The position numbers and the translations under genes were made by a program. The notes under the pieces are model-generated. The model made no database searches. It saw only the letters and a program-made list of their open reading frames with translations, and had not been told where the DNA came from. From Marilutibacter spongiae (GTDB taxonomy: Bacteria > Pseudomonadota > Gammaproteobacteria > Xanthomonadales > Xanthomonadaceae), in contig NZ_JACHTF010000002.1 of assembly GCF_014145325.1 (NCBI RefSeq), positions 186,001 to 250,000 of the forward strand: a stretch of 64,000 nucleotides of DNA. The letters are read 5' to 3'. This document shows, piece after piece, positions 8,222-16,667 of the stretch. Every line of letters begins with the position of its first letter. The stretch's first letter is position 1.

Positions 8222-10492
8222 TCAGGCCAGCGCGGCGGCGGCTTCGACGATCGCTTCTTCCGAAGGAATCACAGCGAAGGCGGCGCCGGCGAGCGGGGTG
8301 AAGGTATCCGCACCGGCCACGCGCCCATAGGGACGACCGCCGAAGCCGCCCTCGATGATGGCGGTGACGATGCCCTCCCCGACGCCGCCGCTGCGGCGCC
8401 CTTCGTCGACGACCAGTATGCGTTTGGCGCTGCGTGCCTGCTCGCGGATGTAGTCGACGTTCAGCGGCACCAGCCAGCGCAGGTCGACGACCCGGCACTT
8501 CCAGCCGTGCGTGGCCTCGATCGCCCGTGCCGCGCGCAGGCTCATCGGCACGCCGTTGCCGTAGGTGAACACCACCAGGTCCTCGTGGCCTTCGCCGTAC
8601 ACGCGGCCCTCGCCCAGCACCATCGCCTCGCCGGGCGGCGGATACGCGGTCAGCCAACCGCCATCGCCGGCCTCATGCAGGTCCTTGGTCATGTACAGCG
8701 CGATCGGCTCGAGGAAGATCGACACCCGCCCGTCGACCTTCGACAGCGCCACGAGGGTGCGCAGCATGGTCGCCGCGTCGTCGCCTCGCGAGGGGCAGCC
8801 GACCACCAGCCCGGGGATGTCGCGCAGCGCGGTGATCGAATTGTCGTTGTGGAAATGGCCGCCGAAGCCGCGCTGGTAGCCCAGGCCTGCCACGCGCACG
8901 ACCATCGGGTTGGCGTACTGGTTGTTGCTGAAGAACTGCAGGCTGGCGGCCTCGCCGCGGATCTGGTCGCAGGCGTTGTGGAAGTACGCCAGGTACTGGA
9001 TCTCCGGGATCGGCAGCATGCCCATGTTGGCGAAGCCCTGCGCCATGCCCAGGATCATCGTCTCGTCGAGGAGCGTGTTGAACACCCGGCGGGGACCGAA
9101 CGCCTTCTGCAGGCCCTTGGTGACGGTGTAGACGCCGCCCTTCTGCGCCACGTCCTCGCCGAACAGCAAGGTCTCGGGATACTTGGCGAAGACGTCGTGC
9201 AGGGCGTTGTTGATCTGGATCGCCATGTGGCGTGGCGCCTGCCGTTCGGGCAGGCGCGACTCGCCCCCGAACACGGCCTCGCGGCGTCCGGCCTCGCCGG
9301 TCCGGCGCGCCTCGGCCATCACCGCGCCGGGCGAATACGGCGCCAGGGGGGCCACCACCTCGTCCAGGCGCTCGAGCTTGGGCCGGCGGTCGGCTTCTTC
9401 GGCCGCGGCGAAGCAACGCCGGCGCGTGGCTTCGTACAGGGCCAGCACGTCGTCCTTCGACATCAGGCCCGACTCGAGCGCGATCGCGGCCGAGCGCAGC
9501 AGGGGGTCGCCCGCCTCCACCCGGCACAGCTCGTCGATCGAACGCCACTCGATCTCGAAGTCGGTGCCCGCGTGGCCCATCAGGCGCTGGGTGCGCAGGT
9601 GCAGGAACGTCGGGCGGCGGGTCTGCCGGCAATGATCGACGGCGCGCTGGACGTCGCCGTAGCCCGAAGCCAGGTCGAGGCCATCGGCGGCGAAGTAATC
9701 CAGGCCGTCCATGCGGTTGAAGCGGTTGCCGATCCAGCCGCCCGGCGTCTTGACCGAGATACCGATGCCGTTGTCCTCGCAGACGAACAGGACCGGCGCC
9801 GGAAGCTTCTGGTAAGCCGTCCACGCCGCGGCGTTGAACGCGGTCTGCGCGGTGGCATGGTTGGCCGAGGCATCGCCGAAGGAGCAGATCGCGATGCTGT
9901 CGTCCGGCACCGGGAGGGCGTGGCCGAGGCGACGGCCGGCCTCGATCGCGATCGCCGTGCCCAGGGCCTTGGGCAGGTGCGAGGCGATGGTCGAGGTCTG
10001 CGGCAATACCCACAGGGGCTTGCTGCCCCAGACCTTGTGGCGGCCGCCACTGGCCGGGTCGTCCTTGCTTGCGGCGAACGACAGGGCCGAGTCCATCACC
10101 GGGTCCATGCCCGGCAACTTGCGGAAACGCTCGGCCATGAAACCGCCCGAGCGGTAGTGCAGGAAGGCCGGATCGGTGTGTCGCGTCAGCCGCGCGACCA
10201 TCGCGTTGCCCTCGTGCCCGGACGAGCCGATGGTGTAGAAGACCTTGTTCTGCACCCGCAGGACGCGCGCCATCAGGTCCAGGTGGCGGCTGACCAGCTG
10301 CGACTCGAACAGTTCGCGAAACCCGCGGGCATCGAGTGCGCTGCCCGGCAGGATGGCCTCGCCCGGTGCGGGGGCGGCATCGCGGCGGCCCTGCCAGTCG
10401 TTCACGAACTGGCTGAAGTTGACGTCGCAGATCTCCGCGCGGTTGAGGCCCTTCATGCGGGCGGGAATCGGGTTGGGAACGGTGGCGAACAT
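8222..10492 (-). CDS. Fused alpha-beta E1 component of a 2-oxoacid dehydrogenase
   Basis: 756 residues from the ATG at 10492 (further upstream or downstream ATGs exist at 10528 and 10456). It is a thiamine-diphosphate enzyme with E1-alpha and E1-beta in one chain. The TPP motif starts with GD at 206-207 and ends with Asn241. The beta-like half begins near residue 423 (MAIQINNALHDVFAKYP) with the conserved FGEDV and the transketolase C-terminal domain. Similarity looks closest to branched-chain 2-oxoisovalerate-type E1, but no E2 or E3 gene is nearby so the substrate is unproven. It is the last gene of a leftward run that starts with gcdH, 51 nt after the GST gene. Confidence 0.88.
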   Translation of the reverse strand: MFATVPNPIPARMKGLNRAEICDVNFSQFVNDWQGRRDAAPAPGEAILPGSALDARGFRELFESQLVSRHLDLMARVLRVQNKVFYTIGSSGHEGNAMVARLTRHTDPAFLHYRSGGFMAERFRKLPGMDPVMDSALSFAASKDDPASGGRHKVWGSKPLWVLPQTSTIASHLPKALGTAIAIEAGRRLGHALPVPDDSIAICSFGDASANHATAQTAFNAAAWTAYQKLPAPVLFVCEDNGIGISVKTPGGWIGNRFNRMDGLDYFAADGLDLASGYGDVQRAVDHCRQTRRPTFLHLRTQRLMGHAGTDFEIEWRSIDELCRVEAGDPLLRSAAIALESGLMSKDDVLALYEATRRRCFAAAEEADRRPKLERLDEVVAPLAPYSPGAVMAEARRTGEAGRREAVFGGESRLPERQAPRHMAIQINNALHDVFAKYPETLLFGEDVAQKGGVYTVTKGLQKAFGPRRVFNTLLDETMILGMAQGFANMGMLPIPEIQYLAYFHNACDQIRGEAASLQFFSNNQYANPMVVRVAGLGYQRGFGGHFHNDNSITALRDIPGLVVGCPSRGDDAATMLRTLVALSKVDGRVSIFLEPIALYMTKDLHEAGDGGWLTAYPPPGEAMVLGEGRVYGEGHEDLVVFTYGNGVPMSLRAARAIEATHGWKCRVVDLRWLVPLNVDYIREQARSAKRILVVDEGRRSGGVGEGIVTAIIEGGFGGRPYGRVAGADTFTPLAGAAFAVIPSEEAIVEAAAALA

Positions 10493-10543
10493 GGATGGAT
10501 GGGCTCCGCCCCGCCGGTCGCGGGGCACTTGGATTCGAAGGGG

Positions 10544-11194
10544 TCAGCCGGCCGCCAGGGAGCGTGCGATGCGCTCGGCGGCGCGCGCGTCGGGCGCGGG
10601 CATCGGGACGAAACCGGGGGTCGCGCGCACGCGATCGCACCAGGCTTCGATGGCCGGGTACGGCGACAGCGCGATGCCGCCCTCGCCCGCCACGTGGGTG
10701 TAGGCATGCAAGGCGATGTCGGCGATCCCGTACGCGGGACCGGTGAACCAGTCCTGCCCGCCCAGGTGGCGTTCCATCACCGCCAGCGCCTCGTGGGCGC
10801 GGCGGCGCAGGCCGGGAAGCTCGGCGCGCCGCGGCGAGTCCAGTTCGGTCCAGCCGCAGATGAAGCGGGCCACCGCGACATAGGGCTCGTGGCTGTACTG
10901 CTCGAAGAACATCCAGCTCAGCGCCTGGGCGCGCTGCCACGGGTCGTCGGGCAGGAACACGCTGCCCTCGGCCAGCCAGTGCAGGATCGCGTTGGACTCG
11001 ACCAGGACGCGGCCATCCTCGAGCTCGAGCATCGGCACCTTGCCGTTGGGGTTCTTCACCAGGTAGGCGGGCGTGCGGGTTGCCCCGTTCGCGCTGTCGG
11101 TCTCGACCCATCGATACGGACGGTCCAGCTGCGCGAGCAGCAGGCGCAGCTTGTGGCAGTTGCCGGAGGGCGAGAATCCGTGGACGGTGATCAC
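10544..11194 (-). CDS. Glutathione S-transferase family protein
   Basis: 216 residues from a GTG start at 11194 that overlaps the upstream GNAT stop as GTGA. The N-terminal thioredoxin-like domain shows ITVHGFSPSGNCHKLRLLL, with the Ser/Cys of the SxxC-like active-site region, and the cis-proline region NGKVPMLELEDG and ESNAI follow. The C-terminal helical domain contains the conserved YGIADIALHAY (N-capping box). Cytosolic GST of the bacterial beta/theta-like type; the substrate is unknown. A longer reading from 11602 would run through the GNAT gene and is not credible. Confidence 0.88.
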   Translation of the reverse strand: MITVHGFSPSGNCHKLRLLLAQLDRPYRWVETDSANGATRTPAYLVKNPNGKVPMLELEDGRVLVESNAILHWLAEGSVFLPDDPWQRAQALSWMFFEQYSHEPYVAVARFICGWTELDSPRRAELPGLRRRAHEALAVMERHLGGQDWFTGPAYGIADIALHAYTHVAGEGGIALSPYPAIEAWCDRVRATPGFVPMPAPDARAAERIARSLAAG

Positions 11195-11790
11195 GGCGCT
11201 GCCTTCGCGCGACGTTCGCGCCAGGCCTCGCGGCTCTGCCCCCACAGGTCGGCCTCGTGCGTGTCCAGCGGCGGCGGTAGCGCCGCCTTGCCCAGCCGGG
11301 TCGACCCCAGCCGCACGGCGACCTGCTGCGATGCGGTGTTCGCCGGGGCGATGCAGTGGATCACCTCGGTCCAGTCCAGCGTGTCGAAGGCCCAGTCGAT
11401 GGCCGCCTCGCAGGCTTCGGTCGCGTAGCCGCGTCCCCGGGCGTCGGGGTGGAAGGCGTAGCCGACCTCGGTGCCGGGCCAGCCATCGGGCTGCCAGGGC
11501 CCGGCCTGGCCCACCCAGCGCCCGCTGGCCTTCTCGACCACCGAGAACATCCCGAACCCCTGGAGCATCCACGCCCCGGGCATCTGCAGGAAGCGCCGCC
11601 ACGCGTCGCCGCGCAACAGGGGTCCACCGATGTGGCGCGCGCTTTCGTCCCCGAACAGCTCCGCATAGCGCTCGAAATCCCCGGCCTGCGGCAAGCGCAG
11701 GACCAGGCGCCCGGTTTCGATGACCGGTGCGCCGCCAATCTCCAATGCCACGTTCAATCCTCCCATCCCAAACGTGCCGCCCGTCGACAT
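11191..11790 (-). CDS. GNAT acetyltransferase, RimJ/RimL type
   Basis: 199 residues. The sequence ETGRLVLRLPQAGDF near residue 25 and the acetyl-CoA loop DARGRGYATEACEAAIDWAF around 115-135 identify the RimJ/RimL (Acetyltransf_3) branch, whose members acetylate ribosomal protein N-termini or small amines. The target here is unknown. It begins 4 nt after the gcdH stop; a start at 11766 or a GTG at 11751 would give a more typical N-terminus. It is coupled to the following GST gene by a GTGA overlap. Confidence 0.85.
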   Translation of the reverse strand: MSTGGTFGMGGLNVALEIGGAPVIETGRLVLRLPQAGDFERYAELFGDESARHIGGPLLRGDAWRRFLQMPGAWMLQGFGMFSVVEKASGRWVGQAGPWQPDGWPGTEVGYAFHPDARGRGYATEACEAAIDWAFDTLDWTEVIHCIAPANTASQQVAVRLGSTRLGKAALPPPLDTHEADLWGQSREAWRERRAKAAP

Positions 11791-11794
11791 TGCG

Positions 11795-12958
11795 TCAGAA
11801 CGCGCTGATACCGGTGAGCTCGCGACCGATGACCAGCTGGTGCACGGTTTCGGTGCCCTCGTAGGTGATCACCGACTCCAGGTTCAGGGCATGGCGGATC
11901 GCGGAATGCTCGGTGGTGATGCCGGCGCCGCCGAGCAGGTCGCGGCATTCGCGCGCGATGTCGATGGCCATGCGGCAGTTGTTCCACTTCGCCAGCGACA
12001 CCTGCTGCGGCTGCATGGTGCCGGCGTCCTTCAGCCGTCCCAGCTGCAGCACCAGCAACTGCGCCAGGGTGATGCGGCGCGCCATCTCGGCGAGCTTGAT
12101 CTGCGCGCTCTGCGTGGCCGCGACCGGCCGGTCGAACAGGATCCGCTCCTTGGAGTAGTTGAGCGCCTCGTCCAGGCAGGCGATGGCCGCGCCGATCGGG
12201 CCCCAGGTGATGCCGTAGCGCGCCTGCGTCAGGCAGCCGAGCGGGCCCTTGAGGCCTTTGACATTGGGCAGGCGGTTGGCGTCGGGCACGCGTACGTTGT
12301 CGAAGAACAGCGAGCTGGTCACCGACGCGCGCAGGCTCATCTTGTGCTTGATCTCCTGCGCGGCGAAGCCGTCCATGCCCTTCTCGACGATGAAGCCCTG
12401 GATGCCGTCCTCCGTCTGCGCCCAGACGATGGCGATGTCGGCCAGGTTGCCGTTCGTGATCCACATCTTGGAGCCGTTGAGGATCCAGTCGTCGCCGTCG
12501 CGCCGGGCCTGGGTCTTCATGTTGGCCGGGTCGGAACCGCCGTGGGGTTCGGTCAGGCCGAAGCAGCCGATGACCTTGCCCGCGGCCATGTCGGGCAGCC
12601 AGCGCTTGCGCTGCTCCTCCGAGCCATAGGCGTAGATGGGGTACATGCACAGCGAGGACTGCACCGAGACGAAGCTGCGGATGCCCGAGTCGCCGCGCTC
12701 GAGCTCCTGGCAGATCAGGCCGTAGCTGACCGCATTGAGGCCGGCGCAACCGTATTCCTCCGGAAGCGAGGAGCCCAGCAGCCCCAGCTCGGCGATCTCG
12801 GCGACGAGCTCCCGGGGAAAGCGCGCCTGGTCGAAGGCGTCGCCGATGATCGGCAGCACCCGTTCGTCGGTGAAGCGCGCCACCGTGTCCTGTACCGCGC
12901 GCTCCTCCTCGGTCAGCAGGGATCGGACGTCGAACAGGTCGTAGGGCTGCAGGGCCAT
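11795..12958 (-). CDS. gcdH: Glutaryl-CoA dehydrogenase (acyl-CoA dehydrogenase family)
   Basis: 387 residues from the ATG at 12958, chosen because homologues begin at this ALQPYDLFDVRSLL sequence; an ATG at 12988 adds ten residues. It oxidatively decarboxylates glutaryl-CoA to crotonyl-CoA in lysine and tryptophan breakdown. Visible are FGLTEPHGGSDPANMKT and GSKMWITN (FAD and substrate contacts), KMSLRAS, and near the C-terminus the TYEGTETVHQL segment carrying the catalytic glutamate, followed by GREITGI-like GRELTGISAF, which separates GCDH from other acyl-CoA dehydrogenases. It heads a four-gene leftward cluster. Confidence 0.9.
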   Translation of the reverse strand: MALQPYDLFDVRSLLTEEERAVQDTVARFTDERVLPIIGDAFDQARFPRELVAEIAELGLLGSSLPEEYGCAGLNAVSYGLICQELERGDSGIRSFVSVQSSLCMYPIYAYGSEEQRKRWLPDMAAGKVIGCFGLTEPHGGSDPANMKTQARRDGDDWILNGSKMWITNGNLADIAIVWAQTEDGIQGFIVEKGMDGFAAQEIKHKMSLRASVTSSLFFDNVRVPDANRLPNVKGLKGPLGCLTQARYGITWGPIGAAIACLDEALNYSKERILFDRPVAATQSAQIKLAEMARRITLAQLLVLQLGRLKDAGTMQPQQVSLAKWNNCRMAIDIARECRDLLGGAGITTEHSAIRHALNLESVITYEGTETVHQLVIGRELTGISAF

Positions 12959-13112
12959 GGTGCGCTCGCGAAGGAAAGGGACCGGCATTGTATCGGCGCC
13001 CCGGCGCGAGCGGCACCCCGGGCCGATGCCCCGGACGGGCGGTGATACGGCACGGTACGGAGCGCCGCAGCCCGGACGTGGCGCCGCGCCCGTGCCCGGG
13101 ACCGGCGCAACG

Positions 13113-13138
13113 AAAAAGGGGCCGGACGGGCCGGCCCC
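13113..13138 (-). terminator. Rho-independent terminator of the glycine-zipper gene
   Basis: On the minus strand, GGGGCCGG - CCCGT - CCGGCCCC (13118-13138) forms a perfect 8-bp GC-rich stem with a 5-nt loop and is followed at once by TTTTT (13113-13117). It lies 25 nt past the stop of the 13163-13963 gene. Confidence 0.9.
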
Positions 13139-13162
13139 TCGAGTTGCAGCAGTGGCGACGGA

Positions 13163-13963
13163 TCAGCCGCGCGCGACGGGATCGCTGGCGTCGGCGGTCT
13201 GGGTCACGACCTTGCCATCGATGACCGGAAGACGGTCGCCCGGGCGCTCGTCCATGCGGATCTTGCTCTCCTGGCCGTCGTAGCGATAGGTCACGTCGTA
13301 GGCGACGACCGTGTCCTCGTTGCCGAGCAGGATGCGCTCGCCCGGCTTGCTACCCAGGCGCTTGGTGCCGGTGCTGCCATCGGGCGCCTTGTAGGTGACG
13401 TCATAGCCGACCACGCGGCTGGTGTTGGACGTGTCGGTCACGGTGCGGCACTGCCGGTCGGTGCGCTCGACCACCTGCCCGCCGACGTGGTTGCGGTCGA
13501 TGCGGTTGCCGATGTAGCCACCGGCCGCGGCACCCGCCGCGGTGGCGACCTTGCGGCCGTTGCCGCCGCCGACCTGGTTGCCGATGACGCCACCGATGAT
13601 GGCGCCGGCCACGGTCCCGCCGACGTTGCCGTCGCGCTCGGGCATGCGCTCCTGGACCACGACGTCCTCGCAGACTTCGCGCGGGGTCGAGGTGGAGCTG
13701 GTCTCGCGGACCGCGTCCGTGCTCAGGACCGCGGCGTAGAGCGGCTGCTTCTCGGTGATGGGCTGGACATCGACCACGTCGGCGTACTCCACGCCACCGA
13801 TGGCGTTGTCCTCACGATCGCCGAACAGGCCGGTGTCGGCGCCCTCGGCATCGAGCGAGACCTCTTCCACCCGGTCGTCGCCGGAGAAGCTGTTGTACGC
13901 CGCGACGGCGATGCCGCCTACCAGCAGGGACGCCAGTGCAACTGCCAACATGCTCTTGTTCAT
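13163..13963 (-). CDS. Glycine-zipper 2TM envelope protein with duplicated C-terminal module
   Basis: 266 residues. An N-terminal signal or anchor helix (residues 5-22, LAVALASLLVGGIAVAA) lacks a lipobox cysteine. The glycine-zipper segment VGGTVAGAIIGGVIGNQVGG followed by AATAAGAAAGGYIGNRI (about 113-153) is the 17-kDa-antigen/SlyB type. After it, two similar units occur: VVGYDVTYKAPDGSTGTKRL and VVAYDVTYRYDGQESKIRMD, each ending in a PGxR/L element. Probably periplasmic or outer-membrane associated. It is monocistronic, with a strong GGAGG ribosome site, a palindrome in the leader (13983-13997) and a terminator downstream. Confidence 0.85.
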   Translation of the reverse strand: MNKSMLAVALASLLVGGIAVAAYNSFSGDDRVEEVSLDAEGADTGLFGDREDNAIGGVEYADVVDVQPITEKQPLYAAVLSTDAVRETSSTSTPREVCEDVVVQERMPERDGNVGGTVAGAIIGGVIGNQVGGGNGRKVATAAGAAAGGYIGNRIDRNHVGGQVVERTDRQCRTVTDTSNTSRVVGYDVTYKAPDGSTGTKRLGSKPGERILLGNEDTVVAYDVTYRYDGQESKIRMDERPGDRLPVIDGKVVTQTADASDPVARG

Positions 13964-13982
13964 CAGGGGCCTCCATTAGGAA

Positions 13983-13997
13983 CGGGAATGATTCCCG
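13983..13997. promoter_or_regulatory. 15-bp palindrome in leader of glycine-zipper gene
   Basis: CGGGAATGATTCCCG is a perfect palindrome around a central G, 20 nt upstream of the start codon at 13963 and just ahead of its GGAGG site. It could be an operator or a small mRNA hairpin. No regulator is encoded beside it. Confidence 0.4.
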
Positions 13998-14145
13998 CAC
14001 TTCGTCTTGACCGTGATTCGACCACTTCCAAGCTGAACAAGCACCTATTTTTTTGCCCGACGAGCGCCAAATGTGAACGCAGGCAAAAAGCTGCCCCCGA
14101 ATCCTTGTGATAGCGTCCACAGAATCCGATATCACCGGCATGGCC

Positions 14146-14358
14146 ATGGCGACTTCCCTGCTCTCCCCGCTCTTCCGATTCGTCGAGAAGCTCAGCTACC
14201 CGAAGCTGTTCCTGGTGACGGCGGCGGTGTTCGTCGTCGACTTGTTCGTCCCCGACATGGTGCCCTTCGCCGACGAACTGCTGCTGGGCCTGGCCACGCT
14301 GCTGCTGTCGCGCAAGCGCAAGGACCGCGGCGTCACCCTCGACGCCGACCGCGGCTGA
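14146..14358 (+). CDS. Small membrane protein, DUF6116-like
   Basis: 70 residues from ATG 14146 (ATG 14140 and 14107 are alternatives). It reads MATSLLSPLFRFVEKLSYPKLFLVTAAVFVVDLFVPDMVPFADELLLGLATLLL, a compact pattern of an amphipathic N-terminus and one or two membrane helices ending in charged residues (RKRKDR). From memory this resembles the short xanthomonad proteins grouped as DUF6116, function unknown. tatD begins 13 nt after its stop, so the two are probably co-transcribed. Confidence 0.7.
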   Translation: MATSLLSPLFRFVEKLSYPKLFLVTAAVFVVDLFVPDMVPFADELLLGLATLLLSRKRKDRGVTLDADRG

Positions 14359-14371
14359 GCAGGGCAACGCG

Positions 14372-15139
14372 GTGCTGGTCGACAGCCACTGTCACCTCGA
14401 TGCCCCGCGTTTCGATGCCGACCGCGACGCGGTGATCGCGCGGGCGCGCGCCGCCGGCGTGACGCGGCAGGTGGTGCCGGCGGTGACGGCCGCATCCTGG
14501 TCCGGGCTGCGCGACGCCTGTCGGCGCGCGCCGGGCCTGTACCCGGCCTACGGCCTGCATCCGATGTTCATGGATGCCCACGAGCCGGCCGATCTCGAAC
14601 GCCTCGCGCGATGGCTGCAGACCGAGCAGGCGGTCGCCGTCGGCGAGTGCGGCCTGGATTTCTTCGTCGATGGCTTCGACGCCGACGCCCAGTCCTTCTA
14701 CTTCGACGGCCAGTTGCGCCTGGCCCGCGACCTGGATCTGCCGCTGATCATCCACGCGCGCAAGGCGGTGGACGCGGCGATGGCGGCGATCCGCCGCTTC
14801 GCTCCGCTGCGCGGCGTCGTCCACAGCTTTTCCGGGAGCCTGGACCAGGCCCGGCGCCTGCACGACATGGGCTTCCTGATCGGCCTCGGCGGCCCGGTCA
14901 CCCACGAGCGCGCGCGGCGCCTCCGGCGAGTCGCGGCCGAGGTCGACATCGACAGCCTGCTGGTCGAGACCGACGCACCGGACCAGCCCGATGCCGGCAT
15001 CCGCGGCGAACGCAACGAACCCGCGCGCCTGCCCTACGTGGTCGAGGCGATCGCTCGCCTGCGCGGGATGGCGCCCGAGGCCCTGGCCGACGCCACCGCC
15101 CGCAACGCCGAACGCCTGTTCGGCCTGCCGCCCGCCTGA
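14372..15139 (+). CDS. tatD: TatD-family metal-dependent hydrolase/DNase
   Basis: 255 residues from a GTG start. TatD enzymes are TIM-barrel metal hydrolases with 3'-5' exonuclease activity on DNA and a role in oxidative DNA damage. Metal ligands are visible: DSHCHLD at 4-10 (His6, His8), Glu92 in VGECGLDFF, and histidines in IIHARKA and GVVHSFSG, with the late Asp in LVETDAPD. The C-terminal segment PARLPYVVEAIARLRG matches the family. It converges with tcdA, 15 nt apart. Confidence 0.92.
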   Translation: MLVDSHCHLDAPRFDADRDAVIARARAAGVTRQVVPAVTAASWSGLRDACRRAPGLYPAYGLHPMFMDAHEPADLERLARWLQTEQAVAVGECGLDFFVDGFDADAQSFYFDGQLRLARDLDLPLIIHARKAVDAAMAAIRRFAPLRGVVHSFSGSLDQARRLHDMGFLIGLGGPVTHERARRLRRVAAEVDIDSLLVETDAPDQPDAGIRGERNEPARLPYVVEAIARLRGMAPEALADATARNAERLFGLPPA

Positions 15140-15154
15140 CCCGGCGATCGGGGT

Positions 15155-16006
15155 TCAGCCGACCGGGCGCGACCTGAGCAGCAGATCGATCGCCTTGCCC
15201 ACGGCCGCGAACGCGAACGCACCGGTGACATGCGTGGCCGCGCCCAGGCCGCCGCCGCAGTCGAGCTTGAAACCCGCCTCGCCGTCCACTTTCGGCCGCA
15301 CCCCGCACACGCTTCCGTCGGGCTGGGGGTACTGGACGTTCTCGAGCGAGTACACCGCGGCGACGCTGAAGTACCGCGAGGGGCTGCGCGGGAAATTGAA
15401 CTCGGCGCGCAGTTTCTTGCGGATCAGCGCCAGCATCGCATCGTGTTCGGTGCGCGACAGGTCGCGCACGCGCACCAGCGTCGTGTCGGTCCGGCCGCCG
15501 GCCGAGCCCACCACCACCAGGGGCAGCTTGCGTCGCCGGCACCAGGCGATCAGTTCGACCTTGCTCCGGAAGCTGTCGCAGGCGTCCACCACCAGGTCGA
15601 AGCCCGGCTCCAGCAGTTCGGCGACGTTGCCGGCGGTCAGGAAGCGCGCCACCGGATCCACCAAGATCGACGGATTGATCGCCCGGCAGCGCTCGGCCAT
15701 GGCATCGACCTTGTTGCGGCCGTACTGGCCCGCGAGCGCCGGCAGCTGGCGGTTGGTGTTGGACACGCATACATCGTCCGCGTCCACCAGCGTGAGGTGG
15801 CCGATACCGGTGCGCGCCAGCGCCTCGGCCACCCACGAACCCACGCCGCCCATGCCGATGACGGCGACCCGGCAACGCGAGAAATGCGCGACCGCGCCCT
15901 GTCCGTACAGCCGGTCGATGCCGGCGAAGCGTTCGAGCCAGCCGGTGTCGAGCCCGGCACTCGTGGCGGCGGCTTGTGGCGTGGCGATGGGATCGGGTGT
16001 CGACAT
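15155..16006 (-). CDS. tcdA: TcdA, tRNA threonylcarbamoyladenosine dehydratase
   Basis: 283 residues from ATG 16006 (16018 and 16027 are alternatives). This E1-like (ThiF/MoeB fold) enzyme converts t6A37 of tRNA to its cyclic form using ATP. The nucleotide loop GMGGVGSWVAEALARTGIG is at 51-69, followed by LVDADDVCVSNTNRQ, where the Asp and Arg bind ATP. The DACDSFRSK segment and the late LDCGGGLGAA fit the TcdA/CsdL subfamily rather than ThiF. It diverges from the cytochrome gene. Confidence 0.88.
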   Translation of the reverse strand: MSTPDPIATPQAAATSAGLDTGWLERFAGIDRLYGQGAVAHFSRCRVAVIGMGGVGSWVAEALARTGIGHLTLVDADDVCVSNTNRQLPALAGQYGRNKVDAMAERCRAINPSILVDPVARFLTAGNVAELLEPGFDLVVDACDSFRSKVELIAWCRRRKLPLVVVGSAGGRTDTTLVRVRDLSRTEHDAMLALIRKKLRAEFNFPRSPSRYFSVAAVYSLENVQYPQPDGSVCGVRPKVDGEAGFKLDCGGGLGAATHVTGAFAFAAVGKAIDLLLRSRPVG

Positions 16007-16097
16007 GTGGCTGGGCATGGGGATCATTCTATTGCGTCCCCGTGGCCACCACATGCCGGCGTGATATCGTGCCGAGGACATCCCCGGAGGCCAGGCC

Positions 16098-16550
16098 ATG
16101 AACGACCCCCAGCCCAACGACACCGCGGCCAAGAAGCCGACCGGCAACGCGCAGAAATTCCTCTTCATGCTCATCCTCGGCCTGGTGCTGGGCGCGATCG
16201 CGACGGTCATGGCGATGCGAGCGCTGCAGGCGCGCAAGGACCACTTCCCCGACAGCGTCATGCAGGTGCAGCAGTGGCACCTGGCCCAGCTGCGTTCCAA
16301 CGTCGAGCACAGCCGTTGCAGTGCGACCGACACCATCCCGCACATCAAGACCCTGCGCGAGATGGCCAACGACCTGGAGCCGGCCTTCCCCGACCTGCGC
16401 GACGACGAGCGCTTCGTCAAGGCCGCCAGCGGCATGCGCGCCGCGCTGGACACCGCGCTCGGCAGCCCGCCCCTCAACTGCCCGGGCGTGGAGAAGCTGG
16501 TCGCCGACGTGGGCGGCGCATGCAAGGCCTGCCACCAGGATTTTCGCTGA
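16098..16550 (+). CDS. Membrane-anchored cytochrome c'-type protein
   Basis: 150 residues. An N-terminal membrane helix (residues 20-38, KFLFMLILGLVLGAIATVM) anchors a helical domain exposed to the periplasm. The only heme site is CKACHQDFR at the extreme C-terminus (Cys142, Cys145, His146). A CxxCH followed by xxFR at the end of a four-helix bundle is diagnostic of class II cytochromes c (c' and c-556). No partner oxidase or reductase is adjacent, so the electron partner is unknown; NO or oxygen binding is possible for the class. A GGAGG ribosome site precedes the ATG. Confidence 0.8.
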   Translation: MNDPQPNDTAAKKPTGNAQKFLFMLILGLVLGAIATVMAMRALQARKDHFPDSVMQVQQWHLAQLRSNVEHSRCSATDTIPHIKTLREMANDLEPAFPDLRDDERFVKAASGMRAALDTALGSPPLNCPGVEKLVADVGGACKACHQDFR

Positions 16551-16667
16551 GCCGTCATCCCGCTGAACGCTTCCCGGAGGCGTTGACGACGCATTCATGA
16601 TCGCTTTCCTAGCGTGGGCTGCACGTGGTCGACGACGACCACCCCACCCCACGCAGGAGAGTCCCTG

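Noticed and set aside
8222-10492. Fused E1 alpha-beta protein as a novel gene fusion
   Set aside because: Single-chain E1 alpha-beta enzymes are already known in xanthomonads and other bacteria.
8054-11428. Very long plus-strand open frame (over 1100 codons) opposite the E1 and GST genes
   Set aside because: It is the antisense of well-supported genes in high-GC DNA, rich in Arg/His/Gln/Ala and without any recognisable domain.
16583-16615. Sigma-70 promoter (TTGACG) ahead of the SlyB-like lipoprotein
   Set aside because: No acceptable -10 occurs at 16-18 nt; the nearest TAGCGT is 21 nt away.
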